Shown: positions 11,532 to 24,431, numbered from the stretch's first letter. The stretch is DNA of 64,000 nt from Datura wrightii (GCA_035772735.1 JASDFA010000018.1:138389501-138453500); one strand, 5' to 3'. A program made the numbers and translations. The notes: generated by a model from the sequence alone, not told the origin.

Positions 11532-13174
11532 ACTTTTGCATGTCCTCAGGCAAAGAAAAAGAAAAACTAAACACGATGCTAAACTAGAAAATACACTTAA
11601 GATACTATAGCCAATACTCAAACAAATTTTTGAACACTCTATATACACTCCATTGACCCTTCCTCACAGAACATCATCAGCTAATGCATTACAAGCAACA
11701 TCAAAACATCATATACAAGGATCAAGACATGTCATCTGGCTATCAATAGGAAATCAAGTCATCACCAATGTTTTTCACACAGAGCAATGGTAAAAGAAAA
11801 CATAACCCATGTACCCTCACACAAATGAAGTCCCCACTCAGATATGAAGTATCAAACACAACATGGGACTAGGCAAGGTAAGCACTCACTCTCACTAGGA
11901 AGTTTGCAAGTATTACGCATCAGATACCATAGGCTTGCCCTTATTTTCTCTGCTTTGGTTTGTCAGATGGTCAAGTTAGGATCACTATAGGACTTGATAT
12001 GGCTTGTAATATAGGCTTAGGGTTGGACATGATAAAGATGAGAGATTTTATGAGTGACTATCCCTTCCTTGGCACTACATAGATTGGCTACACCATTTAC
12101 CTATTTCACCCTTCACTCTTTCATTTTCCTTTCTTCTCTTTTTACCCCATTTTAAGAATATTTGCATGGGTGAGGTGATTTTTCACATTTTTCAAACAAC
12201 TTCAAGATCTTTTGAATTTGTTTTTCACGATTCTCCATATTTTTAGCTCTTTTACTTTTTCTCCTCACCACACCTCATTTTTCATCATATTTTCTCTTTT
12301 CTCTTCTTTTCTTTTCTTTTGCTTTCTCCTGCTCCCACCATTTATGCACCCCTACTCTAGCCACCCTCAACTTAAGCATTTTTATTATTTTTAGGTTCAC
12401 AATATCCAAGAAAGGACTAGGGCCAAAATAGGTTCATCATAAACAAATGGGTACGGTTAATAAGTGAATCAAAGAAATATGGTCTATTAAGGATTAAACT
12501 TGGAAACAAGGGATTCATGAAACTTTGGTAGGGAAATATAGGCTAAAAGTAAGCTAAAAAAATGGTCTATGATCATATCCTAACCAACTGTCCTTAACCT
12601 TTGCAAAGAGCAACCAAGCAAGTTCTAGATCCTCAACAACATACTGCAATGAATACTAAAACCTCACTCATACATGGTACATGAACTATTTTTACTTCAC
12701 CTATCTGGTTCATACATGGCTTAACAAGAATAACAACTATTAGTAACCAAATGACATAAAAAGATCCACATAAATCATGCATGTTGTCACAAATACATAG
12801 CAAAAATTTTGAACAGGGTCAATTTTTCAAAAAAACCAAAACTAGTGCATTTCTATTGGCTGAGTATTCCTAAGTTACTTTCTAATAAAACAAAAATCAT
12901 AACTAAAAAAAATCTAACACATGCCGGTTCTACTAGATAGCATGCCTGAGCGAAACGAAGAACAACAAGAAAAACCCTCAAATGAACAAAATTCCCAAAA
13001 ATACAAGTACAACCCCTCTCCCTTTTGAAAAAGTGAGCTTTTTCCCCGAAGCATAAGCTACAAGCATGTAGGGAAGAGAACATAACTATGGCTACTCAGA
13101 CTTCGCCTTCCATGAGTTACCTCCCATGCAGTGCCTGATTTAACATCGCGGCACGACGTGACTGTTGTAACTTC
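11532..13174 (-). other. Non-coding internal region of element B
   Basis: No retrotransposon domain can be read here on either strand. On the + strand 12110-12370 is strongly pyrimidine-rich (runs of TTTTC and CTTTT), i.e. purine-rich in element sense. The ORF at 12212-12394 is a low-complexity reading of that tract. Confidence 0.6.
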
Positions 13175-13624
13175 TCAGGCATCATCAAGGTATACTTCCT
13201 CCACTCTTTTCAATTTGTCTTCATCTCCCAGATACACTTTTATTCTTTGCCCATTTACTTTGAATCTTTTTCCCTCTTTATTTTCTCCAAGGAATGCATA
13301 CTTGATATGTGGAGGTAGTGCTTTCAGCTCATGGATTGGTGGTACCTCCACAGATGGCTTGGCCACTGGTGTTAAACGATTCTTTAGATCTAGGTCTAAC
13401 TTCTTTTGGATGAAGCTATATGACCCTATCCCAATCAAATCATTAACCATCTCTGTGTATTCTAGGCTCCCGTTGTCTCCATAATTCATAATCACAACTG
13501 CCAATGTATCATTAGTCACAATTCCTTCCACTAAGGTTGGCAGCTGATCATGTTCCATCTTGAGTGTTTGAGTGGAGGATTTATCCCTCGATGAAAACCC
13601 GAGGAAGTCACAAAAGAATAACAA
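13175..13624 (-). pseudogene. Athila/Tat pol remnant: protease-RT linker fused to integrase tail
   Basis: A 149-codon open frame. Residues 73-113 match the linker just upstream of RT in Athila/Tat-type pol: a KKLDLDLKNR stretch, an AKPSVE stretch, then PPIHELKALPPHIKYAFLG at 95-113. Residues 121-133 (FKVNGQRIKVYLG) match instead the extreme C-terminal end of integrase. The junction near residues 114-120 (about 13262-13285) therefore joins two segments normally several kilobases apart. The product would have no catalytic domain. It stays open without a stop, so the deletion is in frame. The first ATG is arbitrary. Family assignment is from recognised motifs only. Confidence 0.8.
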
Positions 13625-13706
13625 AGAAAAACAAAGGAAAAAATGTAAAAAGTAGAGTAACTACCAATATGTCAAATACAAGCTAATAACCTAGTCTGAG
13701 TCGTAT

Positions 13707-13724
13707 TCCCCGACAACGACGCCA
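13707..13724 (-). other. Primer-binding site of element B (tRNA-Asp)
   Basis: On the minus strand this reads TGGCGTCGTTGTCGGGGA. It is the complement of the 3' end of plant tRNA-Asp except for two C-to-T changes. It lies five bases inside the right LTR. This primer is the one known for Athila elements and fixes the orientation of B. Confidence 0.85.
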
Positions 13725-13729
13725 CTTTT

Positions 13730-15321
13730 TGATAACGCTCAAACCACACTTCTAACTGAAGTATGTACCTGAAGTTGTCAATAAAGAACCAAACTTAGTA
13801 TTTGGGTTTGATCCCATAGGGAATATGGAAGATCTAGATTACAGTCGGTAAGTGAACTTGTATGGTAGTTACTTCATATTGGGGGGATTCTAATAATAAT
13901 CAATAGTAAAAACAAAGAAGCTGTCAAGCTTATGGTTGTGAATCAATATATAAAGGATAACTAGGGATTGTGTTCCCCATGGATTCATAACAACTTTAGG
14001 TATACACTCGTGATCTTCATCAATACTTACTTATAAAACTGATAACTTAGGTTCATTCAAACGATCGACCAATCCCATTTGAATGACTATACTCAATTAC
14101 ATGACCAAGTCTCATGAGTGTTTCAAAACTAATCGTTATCACTATGTTCCAGATATAACTATCCTGTGACAACAACTCAAGTTAATACAATGTTCATCAA
14201 GATCAAGGCTCCGTTGTAGTTCTCTTTTCCTAATCTCTACCTTTTCGGCCAAAGAAAGTAAAGAATTCGCTAACAATCAATAAATCATGAAGAGAATACA
14301 ATATAACTAATTAGTATTGGTTTTGGACTCACTTTGTGCAACCCTAGCTTATTAATCCACCATGGTTCCCACAACCCTAGCTATAGATGTTTTAGCCTCT
14401 CATAGTTGCAAGTTTGTGAAGAGTGTTCATGATTAAAGACATAAAAACAATACTTACAAATATGATTGAGAAAAACGCTTCCTTTAATTAATCTTCAAAA
14501 TCTTGAACAACAAGTAGCAAAAACAATATGAATTCAAGAAAAGGTTGATCACAATGTTGAACCAACTCAATTCTTTCTTTCAAAGATGTAAAATTGTCTA
14601 CTACAATGTTTTCCAACTAAAACTAATTCTTCTTAATGTCACCTATGAAAAATAAAACATAAAGCGTATTTATATAGACATAAGAATCCTTTTGCTAGGC
14701 TAACAGGCAATTTTCCTTATTTGATGCCGACCTTGTCATGGATCATCCTACGACTCGTAGGACCATCCTACGGTCCGTGGTAGAATTTCGTGGTTTTGCT
14801 TGTTGGCTAATTTTTGGCTAAGTGTCGAGCCAAGGTACAATTTTTACCTCCTTCCTATGGCTCATACCAGGCTCCCATGGCTTGATTCTGAACTTGCAAT
14901 TTTTCTGAAGTTCACAACGACCGGTATGGTACGACTCGTACCAAGATCTCATGGGTCGTGGTATCCTCTCGTACTGAGAATCAGCCTCATGTGCAATTCT
15001 TCTGGAGTTCATCACGACTGCCTTACCACAACTTGTACAAGCTTGGTACGATCTGCGGCAAGACTCGTAGTTTAATTCTTCCAACTTCAGCCTTCTGCTT
15101 CTTATTGCGGCCATCTATACAACTCATATATGAATCGTACTGTGGACTGCATTTTTTGCCCTTTTTTGCACACTTTTAGCTTCCTTTTGCAAATTTACGC
15201 TCCACCACCCATTTATCCTGAAATCAAAGGAAAAGTGCCTCATATCCACATAGATACACCTAAGTCCATGTTATTTTCTTAGTTTTAAGCATCAGTAGTG
15301 CTGTAAATCCACAACATATCA
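13730..15321 (-). repeat. 5' LTR of element B (right copy, 1592 bp)
   Basis: It starts TGATAACGCTC and ends ATATCA on the + strand, and aligns with 9893-11515. CACGACTCGTAC-like words again lie in U3 (about 14730-15130). The copy is slightly shorter than the left one because of small indels, for example near 14270. Confidence 0.9.
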
Positions 15322-15877
15322 AACTTTTAGAATTTCTAGATAACTGCTTCAGACAACAATGGCAGTCTTACTCTATGAATCCTTAAGGATCATATTCATG
15401 TTATAAACTAGCTATGTGTGTTAACTCATGTCTTCCAGTACATTCAGCTCGAACTCAATCTTTAGAAGTTGCTTTAGTAGCTCAATAGATAAGGTTACCT
15501 CATGTATGTGCTCAATTTTAGATGTCATGAATGATTCGTGCTCATGAGTCCCTTACTTTGAGTTAGACTGGATATCATCAATTTTAGCTTAGTATCAGAA
15601 AGTGATTCGAGAATGATGACTCAGTTCATATCAGCTCAGTGCCATTTAGAGGAAAAGAATCCTTCTCAGTGTTCTATCTAGTTCCATTTTAGTTTCATGT
15701 CTTTCAGTCCCTCTCATGCCTTAGCATGCATGTACAATTTAGACATTCTACTCAGATATGTAAATCAGCTTGGAGTCAGATACTCCATCAGTTTCAGTTG
15801 TAAATGATTAGTATTTGGGATATCAGTTCCTTCCCCAATTTTTCAGCTTGTTTAGCCTACATTCGAGGATAAATATT
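15322..15877 (+). other. 3' internal remainder of element A (untranslated)
   Basis: Non-coding sequence between element B and the polypurine tract of A. Its last part (CATTCGAGGATAAATATTCC) resembles the stretch before the 3' LTR of H and D, supporting its role as the 3' untranslated region. It begins with the AACTT target duplication of B. Confidence 0.65.
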
Positions 15878-15893
15878 CCCAAGGGGAAGATAT
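15878..15893 (+). other. Polypurine tract of element A
   Basis: A CCCAAGGGGAAGATAT-like purine run immediately upstream of the TGTAACAC start of the 3' LTR. It parallels AAGGGGGAGATAT in front of the H LTR. Confidence 0.75.
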
Positions 15894-17453
15894 TGTAACA
15901 CTACAAGAGTTTCTCAAATCAGACCCCATAGTTAGATGAAGTTCAGTAGGAAAACCAGAAGAAAGTTTCTCAGAACAACTCATCCAACGAGTCGTGGGTC
16001 GCTCTAATGGTCCACTTGATGAGTCATTGGAAGGGTTTCAAAAAAAGGTGCTAAGTATGTGTGATACGACGAGAGGAAAGAATGAGACATTTTGGGAAGC
16101 GACGACCCTTTAGATGTAGCCGTGGTAAGTGGATAGTCCAGGCTTCCCAGACACGACAAGCCAAGTGCGAGTCATCCTGACGAGCTCATAAAAGGGTTTG
16201 GTTTTGGGTTTAGTGACAAGAGATGGTTATCACGAACTGTTAAGTGGATTAATGACCCGTCACTGGTCGTTGGAGGGATCTCAGGATGAGGAAGCAGTGG
16301 TGACGACGAGAAGTACCGATGAGTCATTGGATCAAGTAACGACTCAAATTGTCGATCATTGGTTGAAGAAGTAGATTCCAAAAAAGGGACACCAGAAGCA
16401 ACGGACAGTCACCACGAGCTGTGGTGAGGACCAATGACTCGTGGTGAGGGTCATGGTCACTGATCGAGTAGGTTTTTAATCTTAAACCCAAGGGTATTTC
16501 AATAAATTCCTATGCTACCAGTTTTTAAATGGCATCGTTTTGGGTATTGTAAGGGTTAAATTAAAAGAGTTTTCACTAGCCTAAGCCCCTTATTATCCAA
16601 AAGTCATCGATAGAGTTTTCTTCTTCTTCTTCTTCTCTCAAGCTCAAGAGCATCTAAGGTTTCTCATCAAGAGCTACAAGCTTCAAGATCATTAAGGGAG
16701 CTTTTTAATCAGGTATGTGGGACTTCAACGAGGACCACCTTTCATCCTTGTGTCCCAATTTTTATACTAAAACCCTAAACCCTTGATTTCTAAAAAAGCA
16801 TGTTCTTTGGTTTCAATTTATGAATAAATTATCATATGTCTTATATAGATTTTAAGACCTATCATGATTAATAGTCGTGCATGCTTATGAAATTACATCC
16901 AAGATCTCAAATTATGTTCATGATATGTTTATACCATGATTATAGAATTTTCACCATGATTTAGGGTAAATTTTGAAATAGGGTTTCATTAAATATTCAC
17001 ATGCTCTTACCATGAACTCATTATATGTTTAAAGCATGAGTCGATTATATGGCTTTTCATAAATCTAGAATATATGATTTAGTATATGTGTTGAGGCAAG
17101 ATTAGAACTTATAGTCTTGGGTGGATATGATATATGTGTATGCCTTCACTATAGTTTCGGGTATATGTTAAAGTATGACCTCTACCTATGGATCTTACAT
17201 GAATCTAGAACATATGACATATGTTATGAATTCAGGATTGAAATGTTAGGAACTTCGAGGACAAAACGTGATTATGATCTTTCAGACTTTCCAACTTGTT
17301 GATAGTAAAAAGTAACCTTAGTCAGACTATAAATGGATTTAGTATGATGTAATTAGTTGAACACTCAGGTCTATGATTAGCTGAAGTAGCTTAGACTAGA
17401 TGAATGACTTCAGATTAGTGTCCTCCATGTTCTAGGGTAATCAGGGACTCTCC
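15894..17453 (+). repeat. 3' LTR of element A, truncated
   Basis: It aligns with 5530-7105 of the 5' LTR, including the CGAGTCGT-type words. It stops inside the first 40-bp minisatellite unit (AATCAGGGACTCTCC), where element C begins. The remaining 1.05 kb of this LTR is absent from the window. Confidence 0.88.
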
Positions 17454-20400
17454 TTTTACACCCTGGAAGTTCCTATCGTTTAACTGATGCATTCTTACGT
17501 ATGTTGAGGGTTTTAGAGTATGATGCATACAGAAAAAGGCTCAGGGACTAAACGAACGAGTACAGAGTCAACCAAGCAGGAGGTCAGGGTCGGAGGCCAA
17601 GCGCTCTAGGCACCGCGCTGGACTCTTGGCGCTTTAGGCGCCGCGCCGCACCCCCTGCCCATTGCCTCCTATATATATATGTTTTAAAAGTTGAGTTGAT
17701 TCATTTGAAAACATGAGACTTTGGCCAGAACAGAGGGAGTATGCAATTGTCTTCCGATTTTCACCAAATTACACTATTAAACACAGTCCAAATGCAAATT
17801 AACCTCGGTAACAAGTCTCGGGCCTACGGGAAGCATCCCAGTGAAGTTATTTCTTGAAAAATTGCTCAGCACAATGGAATCACGCCAAGTAAAGATTCTC
17901 AAAATTGCTCCAAATTGGATTCAAAATGGCCACAGGTAATAGGTAAGCATTTCTACCTTCTAAACTCTTGAGAAATTGTACGTTTTTGGCCAAATAAAAT
18001 GGAGTTGAAGTTATAATTAACCATGTTGAAAAGATATTGTTATTGGCTGTTCTTATTATTGAAAACAATTGAATTCTCTCAGTTTAAAGGCGGCAACTAA
18101 GTGGAGTTACTGGCTTCAGTTGGAGAACTATTTAATGAATGAAAGTCGGCATTCGAGGTATATTAAGGCTTATTCCTTCAGCAAGTTATTCTCGTCATAT
18201 AATAATATGACTTATGTTTTTGAACGTAGATAACAATCCCATGTGCTATATTAGCTTTCACTTGTAGATAATTCTTATACATGTTTTGGTTAGCTGTTAG
18301 AAGATGTACTAAGAATAGATTACAGTATTCCTCATCAGGAAAGGGTATGTTAGGTGTGACCCATACTAGAAGTGTTATTCTAAGCCCCATGACCTTCAGT
18401 TCGCTGTGTTGGTAGGATTTTGACATGTTGCCACCATATCGAGGCCTTAGAAGCTTAGGGTTAGCTATTGGGTCTGTTTCATTAAGTTGGACAACATAGG
18501 GCATAGACGGGCAATATAACTTACAGTTTAACACCTGGATAGACAGTAACGCTCGCCCAGAGGTCGTTGGCATATCTTAGCGCCTCCAGGGCTAGAATTT
18601 AAATAAGATGGTCCCACCCTAGAGTCAGCAGTACCAGGGTTTCCCAGTAGAAGAGGTGACAACCTACTATATAGTTAGCTACTGCCAGTGATTGTTAGCC
18701 GCAGTCGACTTAGTGCCTCACATATAGGTCACCCAGGAGGTCACCCCAGTCATATGAGTCAGATAGATCTGTGGGTACCCTAAGGAGGGAACCTTACTAG
18801 GAATTGGATGTGGGGCCAACGCCCCAACTTGCCCTTGTAGATATTCTAGTGCAGGTTGCCATAAAGGCCAGGTCTAGGTAAACTTACCTACAAGGTTAGG
18901 AATCACTGGAGAAGATATATGAAATCTGAATAGACCAAGTTAAGATCTAAAGGGCTAGAACTATAGTAGTACAATATTACCTTCATGCTCAAAGTTATAG
19001 AAAACTGTCTGGGAAGGTTAGGGGCTGACTGCTGTAGAGCATGTTCGATTAAGTGACAGACCTACAGATCAACCAAGAAAGGGAATTAGATAGTTAATCA
19101 TTCCACTCATGAGCTACCACTGCCTAGCATGATATTCAGAGTATTATTAGGCCATTCTAGATCTCACCTTATTCTGTCCAGACCGTTAGAGATTATGATC
19201 ACTATCAGGATCCTTTGATAAGATATAGGCACACAAGGTGTTCCTATTAGTAGCTATGCAAACTATTCTACGACTGAGTAGCGGTCGCTTTAGGCTTTAA
19301 GAGCTAGTTATGCCACCTGAGTGACTAGGTTGGGACTAAGATGCACTATACTGGTTGGGATTGACCCCACCTTCCGGTGTCTAACCTAAGGGTTACTAGC
19401 TGTGTCATTTCCTATGGGACTATATGGATCGCTCCAAGGAGCTATATGTTGTCCCAAGGGACTATGCTAAGGCCCAAGGGACATATTACAGTCCATTCCA
19501 TGGATGGACTTTTATATTTATGTCGTATCGACATCACTGACCCTCGTCGAGCCTGGTGCCCAGGGTGCAGTTACAAGAGTCCATTAGACTTAGACATAAC
19601 TACAGGAGCCGAGCATTCTCAGTTGCAGACCCAGGGGACCGGTAGGTTGGCTATAGTTACTTGTTGACTCATTTAGATCCTATTAGGGTATATAGATCGA
19701 AGTGTGCTCACCAGGTCTTATGGGGGCCCTAGGCGGGTTTTTTGGTGTTGGTTGTACCTTCTAGTGTTATAGGGGCCAGGTTAGGTTTCTGTTTGTATTC
19801 TTGCCTGCTAGTTATAGCTTATGAGTGTATAGTTGTACAATCTCATCTCTTATATCTGTAGGGTTTTACTAGATGTAGGTTATGGTTAAGAAAGCTTACA
19901 GGTTAATTTCTACCTCTTCTTGTTATTCACTTTCAGTTCTTTATCAACATTTATTCAGCTTTTTATTACTGCCTTACATATTCGTTACATATTGTACTGA
20001 CGCCCAACTATGGGGCGTTGAATACCTGCTTGCAGGTTTAGACAACAGGTTTCAGGATCTCCTATCAGTCATTCAGAGTAAGAAGTTCACCAAGCTCTTT
20101 TTGTTCGGAGTTGCCAAGTTCTAAGGGTTATCTATATTCTATTTTTATTGCATTTGAGTAGGTCCGGGCCCTGTCTCGACCAATATTTTCACTCCTATAG
20201 GCTTGCAGATGATAATATTCCATTAGTTGGTTGTTGTTGGCTGTGTGGGGCCCATGTATGCCTTATTTTATGCAGTGGCCATGTGGGGCCTAGTATAGCT
20301 TCTTATTTTCCTTTCGGTTATAACTAGACAACATGGTGGTATTATCGGTCCACATAGGATCCACATTAATGTTATGTTGGTTGGGTTAGCTATTTTCTTT

Positions 20401-20577
20401 TACAGGTGTTGCGTGGCCTCGTCAGCCCAAGGCTGTGTTTACAAACGAGGTATAACAGTTTTTTTTCTTGATTTTGAGTAGCTAGTAGGCACCAGAGGTG
20501 CCAATGCCCATCCAGGTCAACCCAGATTCCAATATGGCATTAGGTGCCAGTCATGCCTCCCAAGGTGGGGCGTGACA
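17454..20577 (+). repeat. 5' LTR of element C (3124 bp)
   Basis: It begins TTTTACACCCTG, where the other copy has TGTTACACCCTG, so the first G is mutated. It ends GGGCGTGACA, directly before the primer-binding site. Its U3 contains a GC-rich cluster of GGCGC/GCGCC words (17600-17655; pairing arms 17628-17632 and 17638-17642) just upstream of a TATATATATAT run at 17671-17681. An antisense frame at 18178-18573 is open, but I treat it as a chance reading. Confidence 0.9.
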
Positions 20578-20581
20578 AATT

Positions 20582-20593
20582 TGGTATCAGAGC
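20582..20593 (+). other. Primer-binding site of element C (tRNA-iMet)
   Basis: TGGTATCAGAGC, an exact match to the initiator methionine tRNA complement, four bases after the LTR end. Confidence 0.92.
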
Positions 20594-20790
20594 AGGTCAT
20601 ATCCCAACGATTCTACAAGCCGTGTCTAGTAGAATCTTTCTTATAAATGTGTTGTGCACCACATTTTATAATTAGGAGGCTACGAGGCATGATAGGATGG
20701 TTACCCCTTCTTCTTCTCAGATCGTGCTATAGAGTCGAGTTGTATAGGGTTGAATCCCTAAGCATTCTATCATCATTTCTGTCTAAAATA

Positions 20791-21017
20791 ATGTTTGGCA
20801 TGGGACAAACCTCAGTCAGCCACAAGTTAGCTAGAACAGCAGGACAAGGGTACCAGTAAGGTGCCACAGTTGGGGGACAATCAACCTAAGGATAGAAGCT
20901 TACGTCTTTTAATTCCCCCCCCCCAGCATCCTCCTGTGGCACTAGGAATCTCATAAGATAATATATATGCCAACATCGTAGTTCCTTCTTCAGTCTTGGA
21001 ATAGGAGGTTAGGAGTA

Positions 21018-21059
<42 letters not shown>

Positions 21060-22080
21060 GTATATATATGAGTTATCTCATTTAGTAAACATATAGAATT
21101 AGGGAGGGACAACAGTTAACGTTGGATTACTTGAAATAAGCGAAGAATTATGCGAGGGTTGTACCTCCAGCCTTTAGAGTTGTTAAATTTCGTGCCTTAA
21201 TCCTGTTATAGAATGATAGGGTTATTTTCCACTCCCTAGCTTTTTTTTAGTACAACAAGAAAGCGTAAGTATCAATGCCATGTTGTTCAGAACAAATAGT
21301 AGAGGAAGGTTAGATTTGTTGATCCCAAGAAGGATTAGAAAGTGGTTGAGACCCTTAGTGTTTACAAAGTTATCTAGAAGCTTATAGTAGTAAATTAGGA
21401 AGGCGGATAAGATTGCCAGTAGCAGTCAAGTGAGTGTAAGAGTCCATTAGCGATAAACCCCCAATAATAGTAAAGTTCAGGTCAGAAATAGGTCGATTCC
21501 GCTGCAGTGTGCTAATGAAGCTAGGGTATACCTGCTAGATAATGGCTATTATCTTAGTTTATTATGTCGAAGGACAAAGAGATCATATGAACGAAATAGG
21601 CCCGAGTGCAGGTCAAAATGATACAGGTCAGTATACGTTGTCGGTAATATCTTTTTCAGTATGAGGCAGAGGGCACGAACCCTAGATTTCAACCTATGGA
21701 AGCAAGGGGAAAGGCACGAGTTTCTAACTCTGGAGGAAAATAAAATAACGTCCAGGTTGAAGTAGGTTGACAGAGCATGGGACCACCGCTGAATGTAAAA
21801 AAATAAGCATCGCGCTGATATTTATGATATAGTGAGGTTTTAACCTAGAATACTGCAATATTGCCACTAGTTGTGGAGGTAAAGGAGTGACGACACAGAG
21901 ACACTAACCTAGTACAGCCTAGAGATAAGGCCCAGCAGGGAGTCATCAGCCTTTGAGGTAATAAGATGTGGAGTCGTGAGACCCCGAGGACGACTCTGTG
22001 TCCTAAAGATGACAGGACTTTGTTAGTAGATTTTAGCAAAGGCGCACCATGTCCGTTACTCCCTTCACCCAAAGTTTAAT
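20791..22080 (+). pseudogene. gag start and integrase N-terminal traces of element C
   Basis: An ATG at 20791 is followed by a short basic stretch like the start of other chromovirus gag proteins, with a stop at 20857-20859. Downstream is stop-rich, including a C10 run at 20915-20924 and a TG/TA microsatellite. Near 21985-22080 one frame reads RGRLCV, then KAHHVRYSLHP, matching the GRLCVP and EAHHSRYSIHPG segments that open chromovirus integrase. The stretch between (about 1.1 kb) is too short for protease, RT and RNase H. Element D interrupts at 22245. Confidence 0.6.
21021..21070. repeat. (TG)n(TA)n microsatellite
   Basis: About 14 TG units followed by alternating TA, inside element C. Confidence 0.95.
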
Positions 22081-22240
22081 GAAAAGGAATTAGGTTGTAA
22101 AGAGGAACCTACTTATGGCATGGGAAGAGGAAAGATATTGTTTAGTCATAGCACAGAGCTCCAATGACCAGCCAGGGAAGGCTATGCAGTAGGAACCGGG
22201 AAGGCTAATATAGGGGATAGCTGCACCTGCATGGAAGTGG

Positions 22241-22245
22241 AGAAT
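22241..22245. repeat. Left target-site duplication of element D (AGAAT)
   Basis: AGAAT immediately left of the D LTR; an identical AGAAT is at 31760-31764. Confidence 0.92.
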
Positions 22246-24431
22246 TGTCACGACTCGAGAGTACACACAGATCTTAGACACGGGACAAGGAACCCCAAAA
22301 GACCCCAAGTCAACCCCTGGAGTGAGCATAACACTAATTCATTCATATACAGCAAAAAAATTAACTTATCAATCATAAACTAACTGAAAGTCGTATCATG
22401 AATTGTAAGGAACGACAAACCGAAATACATTCATAAATAACAAAATACTAAAACATAAGTCTGAAAGCCTCTAATCATAAAAGACGGGTTGAAGGGACAA
22501 GACTCCAACTAACCCAAACATTTTGAAAACAAAAGACAATTAAACAAGTCTAAACATGAAGCCCTCAGATCATGGGGACTCACCGTTAGAGATTTAGCAA
22601 AACTGAGCACAACTAGGAACGATGTTGAGCCTGCAAACCAGATCTTGAAAATATATGGGTTAGTACTCGAAAGTTACTGAGTATGCAAGGTATGCAAAAC
22701 AACTCTAAAAACTTTAAAGTTATAGGAGTGGAGACATCATGATCATAAAACTGAAATCGTAAGTATATCGTTAGGCTCAATATTTCCAAAATTATTCATA
22801 AACCCATCAAAGTCATAACATGCGGGGAAAATTTTTCATAAATCATAACTTGAGCCAAAAGAAAATAATAATGCATATTTTAAAACCATGAGTAACAATG
22901 GGAGATTTCTATAACCGACATAGTCCACATGAGCACACATGAAGTTTGACTTGTTCACCTAGTTGGGAGGCCGTTCATACCTTGACAAAGGTATGAACCA
23001 TGAAAGGCATGATATCACTCATGAAGTTCCCGTAGGGCATAGGGGACAGTCACTGAGGAGGTACCAAACATAATCCTACGATGGCACGTAGTTCTGAGAT
23101 TCGAGGCGTAACCTAGGCCCCGAACCTACTCGGTGTTAAGTACTACTCCCAAAACATGCAACGTGCTCATAGAATTTCACACATAACATGCACGTCTAGT
23201 TTAATCATGAAAATCATACCATGCTTGAGAATTCATAATACTAGCCATGGAATTTGGGTCTGTGAGTCGGCCAAAAACATAGTTCATAAATCATACTCAA
23301 CATATAGGCATGGGCCAAAATATTAACTATGCTTGAAATGCTCATTTCATGCAAAACATAATCATCACAACATAAGAAATAGAAAACTTGAAGACATGCT
23401 TGAAAATTCAAAAATTCGTATTAAACTTGCGGAATCATCATGAACATGAATTTTACTAAAAATCCTTCACACTTGGGCATCCATACTTTTAGAGTTTTAA
23501 ATCGTGAAATATAAAATATACAAGCAATATCAGCCCAAATACTTCAAAATCCATAATTTATACATACTACCACACTTTCATGTAAACTTATGAGAAATAA
23601 TGCAATTAGGTTAAGACCCACAAGAATTTGGTAACTTAATCGTAGGAAATGGGCATGGGTAAGGTCTAATTTACCCATTCAAAACCCAACATACCTAGAA
23701 ATTTCGTGATTTCCTACTCCCTGGAAGAACCCTAAGTGGAAACTTGAAGAACTTGAAGAAAATGTCTTGAAACCCTTCCTACTCCCCTTCTCTAACACTT
23801 GTAATTTCTAAAAATGAACTTAACAAGAGTTTTCATCCCTTAAAGACCCTGTTCCGACCTTAAAACGACGTGGTTCAAGGCCCAAAAACGTATAAAAGTT
23901 GAAATTGCCCTTACTGAAATTTCCCGGAAAGCAGTTCTAGCCCCGACCACGAGCCGTGCCATATGTTGTGCCATCAATTCACGACTCATGGTTTCCTCTC
24001 GTGGTCACTTCACCTTTTTTCCCAACTTTCTGAATTTGGCCACGACTGGTATACCACGACTCATACCACCATCCTATGGGTCGTATTGTCAATCGTGGTA
24101 CCATCCACCCAAACAAATATGACTTAACCAAAACTCCTCACCACGACTTGTTGCTGCATCCTACGAGTCGTACCATGACCCGTGACGACTCACTCTGGCA
24201 CCACTGAGATATTCACCACGACTCCTAACCACGAGTCATACCTTCTCACCACGGTTCATAGGACTACCCGTAACACAACCTCAGTCTCCCAATTTCATCA
24301 CGACTTGAGTCACGAGTCGTAGGTCCTCAGCACAACTCATACCTCTAGTCGTACTGGTGTAAGTTCTAGGTTTTCTGTTGCTTTTAACTTCAACTCTCGA
24401 GTCTATTTGTAGGCCCTTCTGGGGTGTTGCA
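22246..24431 (-). repeat. 3' LTR of element D (2186 bp)
   Basis: It runs TGTCACGACTC to GGGGTGTTGCA on the + strand. It aligns over its whole length with 29565-31759, with scattered substitutions and small indels. CACGACTCGT-type words fill about 23940-24360, next to the element-sense 5' end. The block near 23861-23876 (TAAAACGACGTGG) is the reverse complement of the ACGTCGTTTTAAG block in H and I. Confidence 0.93.

Larger units (their letters stand above)
9893..15321 (-). mobile_element. Element B: Athila/Tat-like LTR element, deletion derivative, minus strand
   Basis: Two similar direct LTRs (9893-11515 and 13730-15321) flank only 2.2 kb. Orientation is minus. A tRNA-Asp-type primer-binding site lies just inside the right LTR (13707-13724), a polypurine tract lies just inside the left LTR (11516-11531 read on the minus strand), and the one meaningful ORF reads leftward. 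LTR ends are TGAT...ATCA. Flanking GACTT (9888-9892) and AACTT (15322-15326) form a target duplication with one mismatch. The coding part joins the region upstream of RT directly to the integrase tail, so RT, RNase H and most of integrase are gone. Inserted into the internal region of A. Confidence 0.88.
5530..17453 (+). mobile_element. Element A: gag-only Ty3/gypsy LTR element, interrupted and 3' truncated
   Basis: It has a 5' LTR (5530-8162), initiator-Met tRNA primer site, chromovirus-like gag, a trace of the protease start near 9500, a 3' untranslated stretch, a polypurine tract and a partial 3' LTR (15894-17453). Internal sequence, without the nested element B (9893-15321), is only about 2.3 kb and contains no RT, RNase H or integrase. 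It therefore resembles the TR-GAG class of non-autonomous plant elements, or a deletion derivative of an autonomous relative such as H or D. The 3' LTR is cut by element C at 17453, and its remainder is not found to the right of C. Confidence 0.85.

Noticed and set aside
12212..12394. 60-codon Phe/Ser-rich ORF
   Set aside because: It is a reading of a long pyrimidine-rich tract in the non-coding interior of element B.
18178..18573. 131-codon antisense ORF in the left C LTR, partly repeated at 33735-34037
   Set aside because: Both lie in the two copies of one LTR, so similarity comes from LTR duplication, not selection. No domain was recognised and the right copy is shorter.
20582..20593. tRNA-like TGGTATCAGAGC matches (also at 8167, 41740, 54852)
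   Set aside because: Each sits just inside an LTR. They are primer-binding sites complementary to a tRNA 3' end, with no tRNA gene around them.
21021..21070. TG/TA alternating tract as a regulatory or recombination element
   Set aside because: A simple microsatellite in a dead element, with nothing tying it to function.
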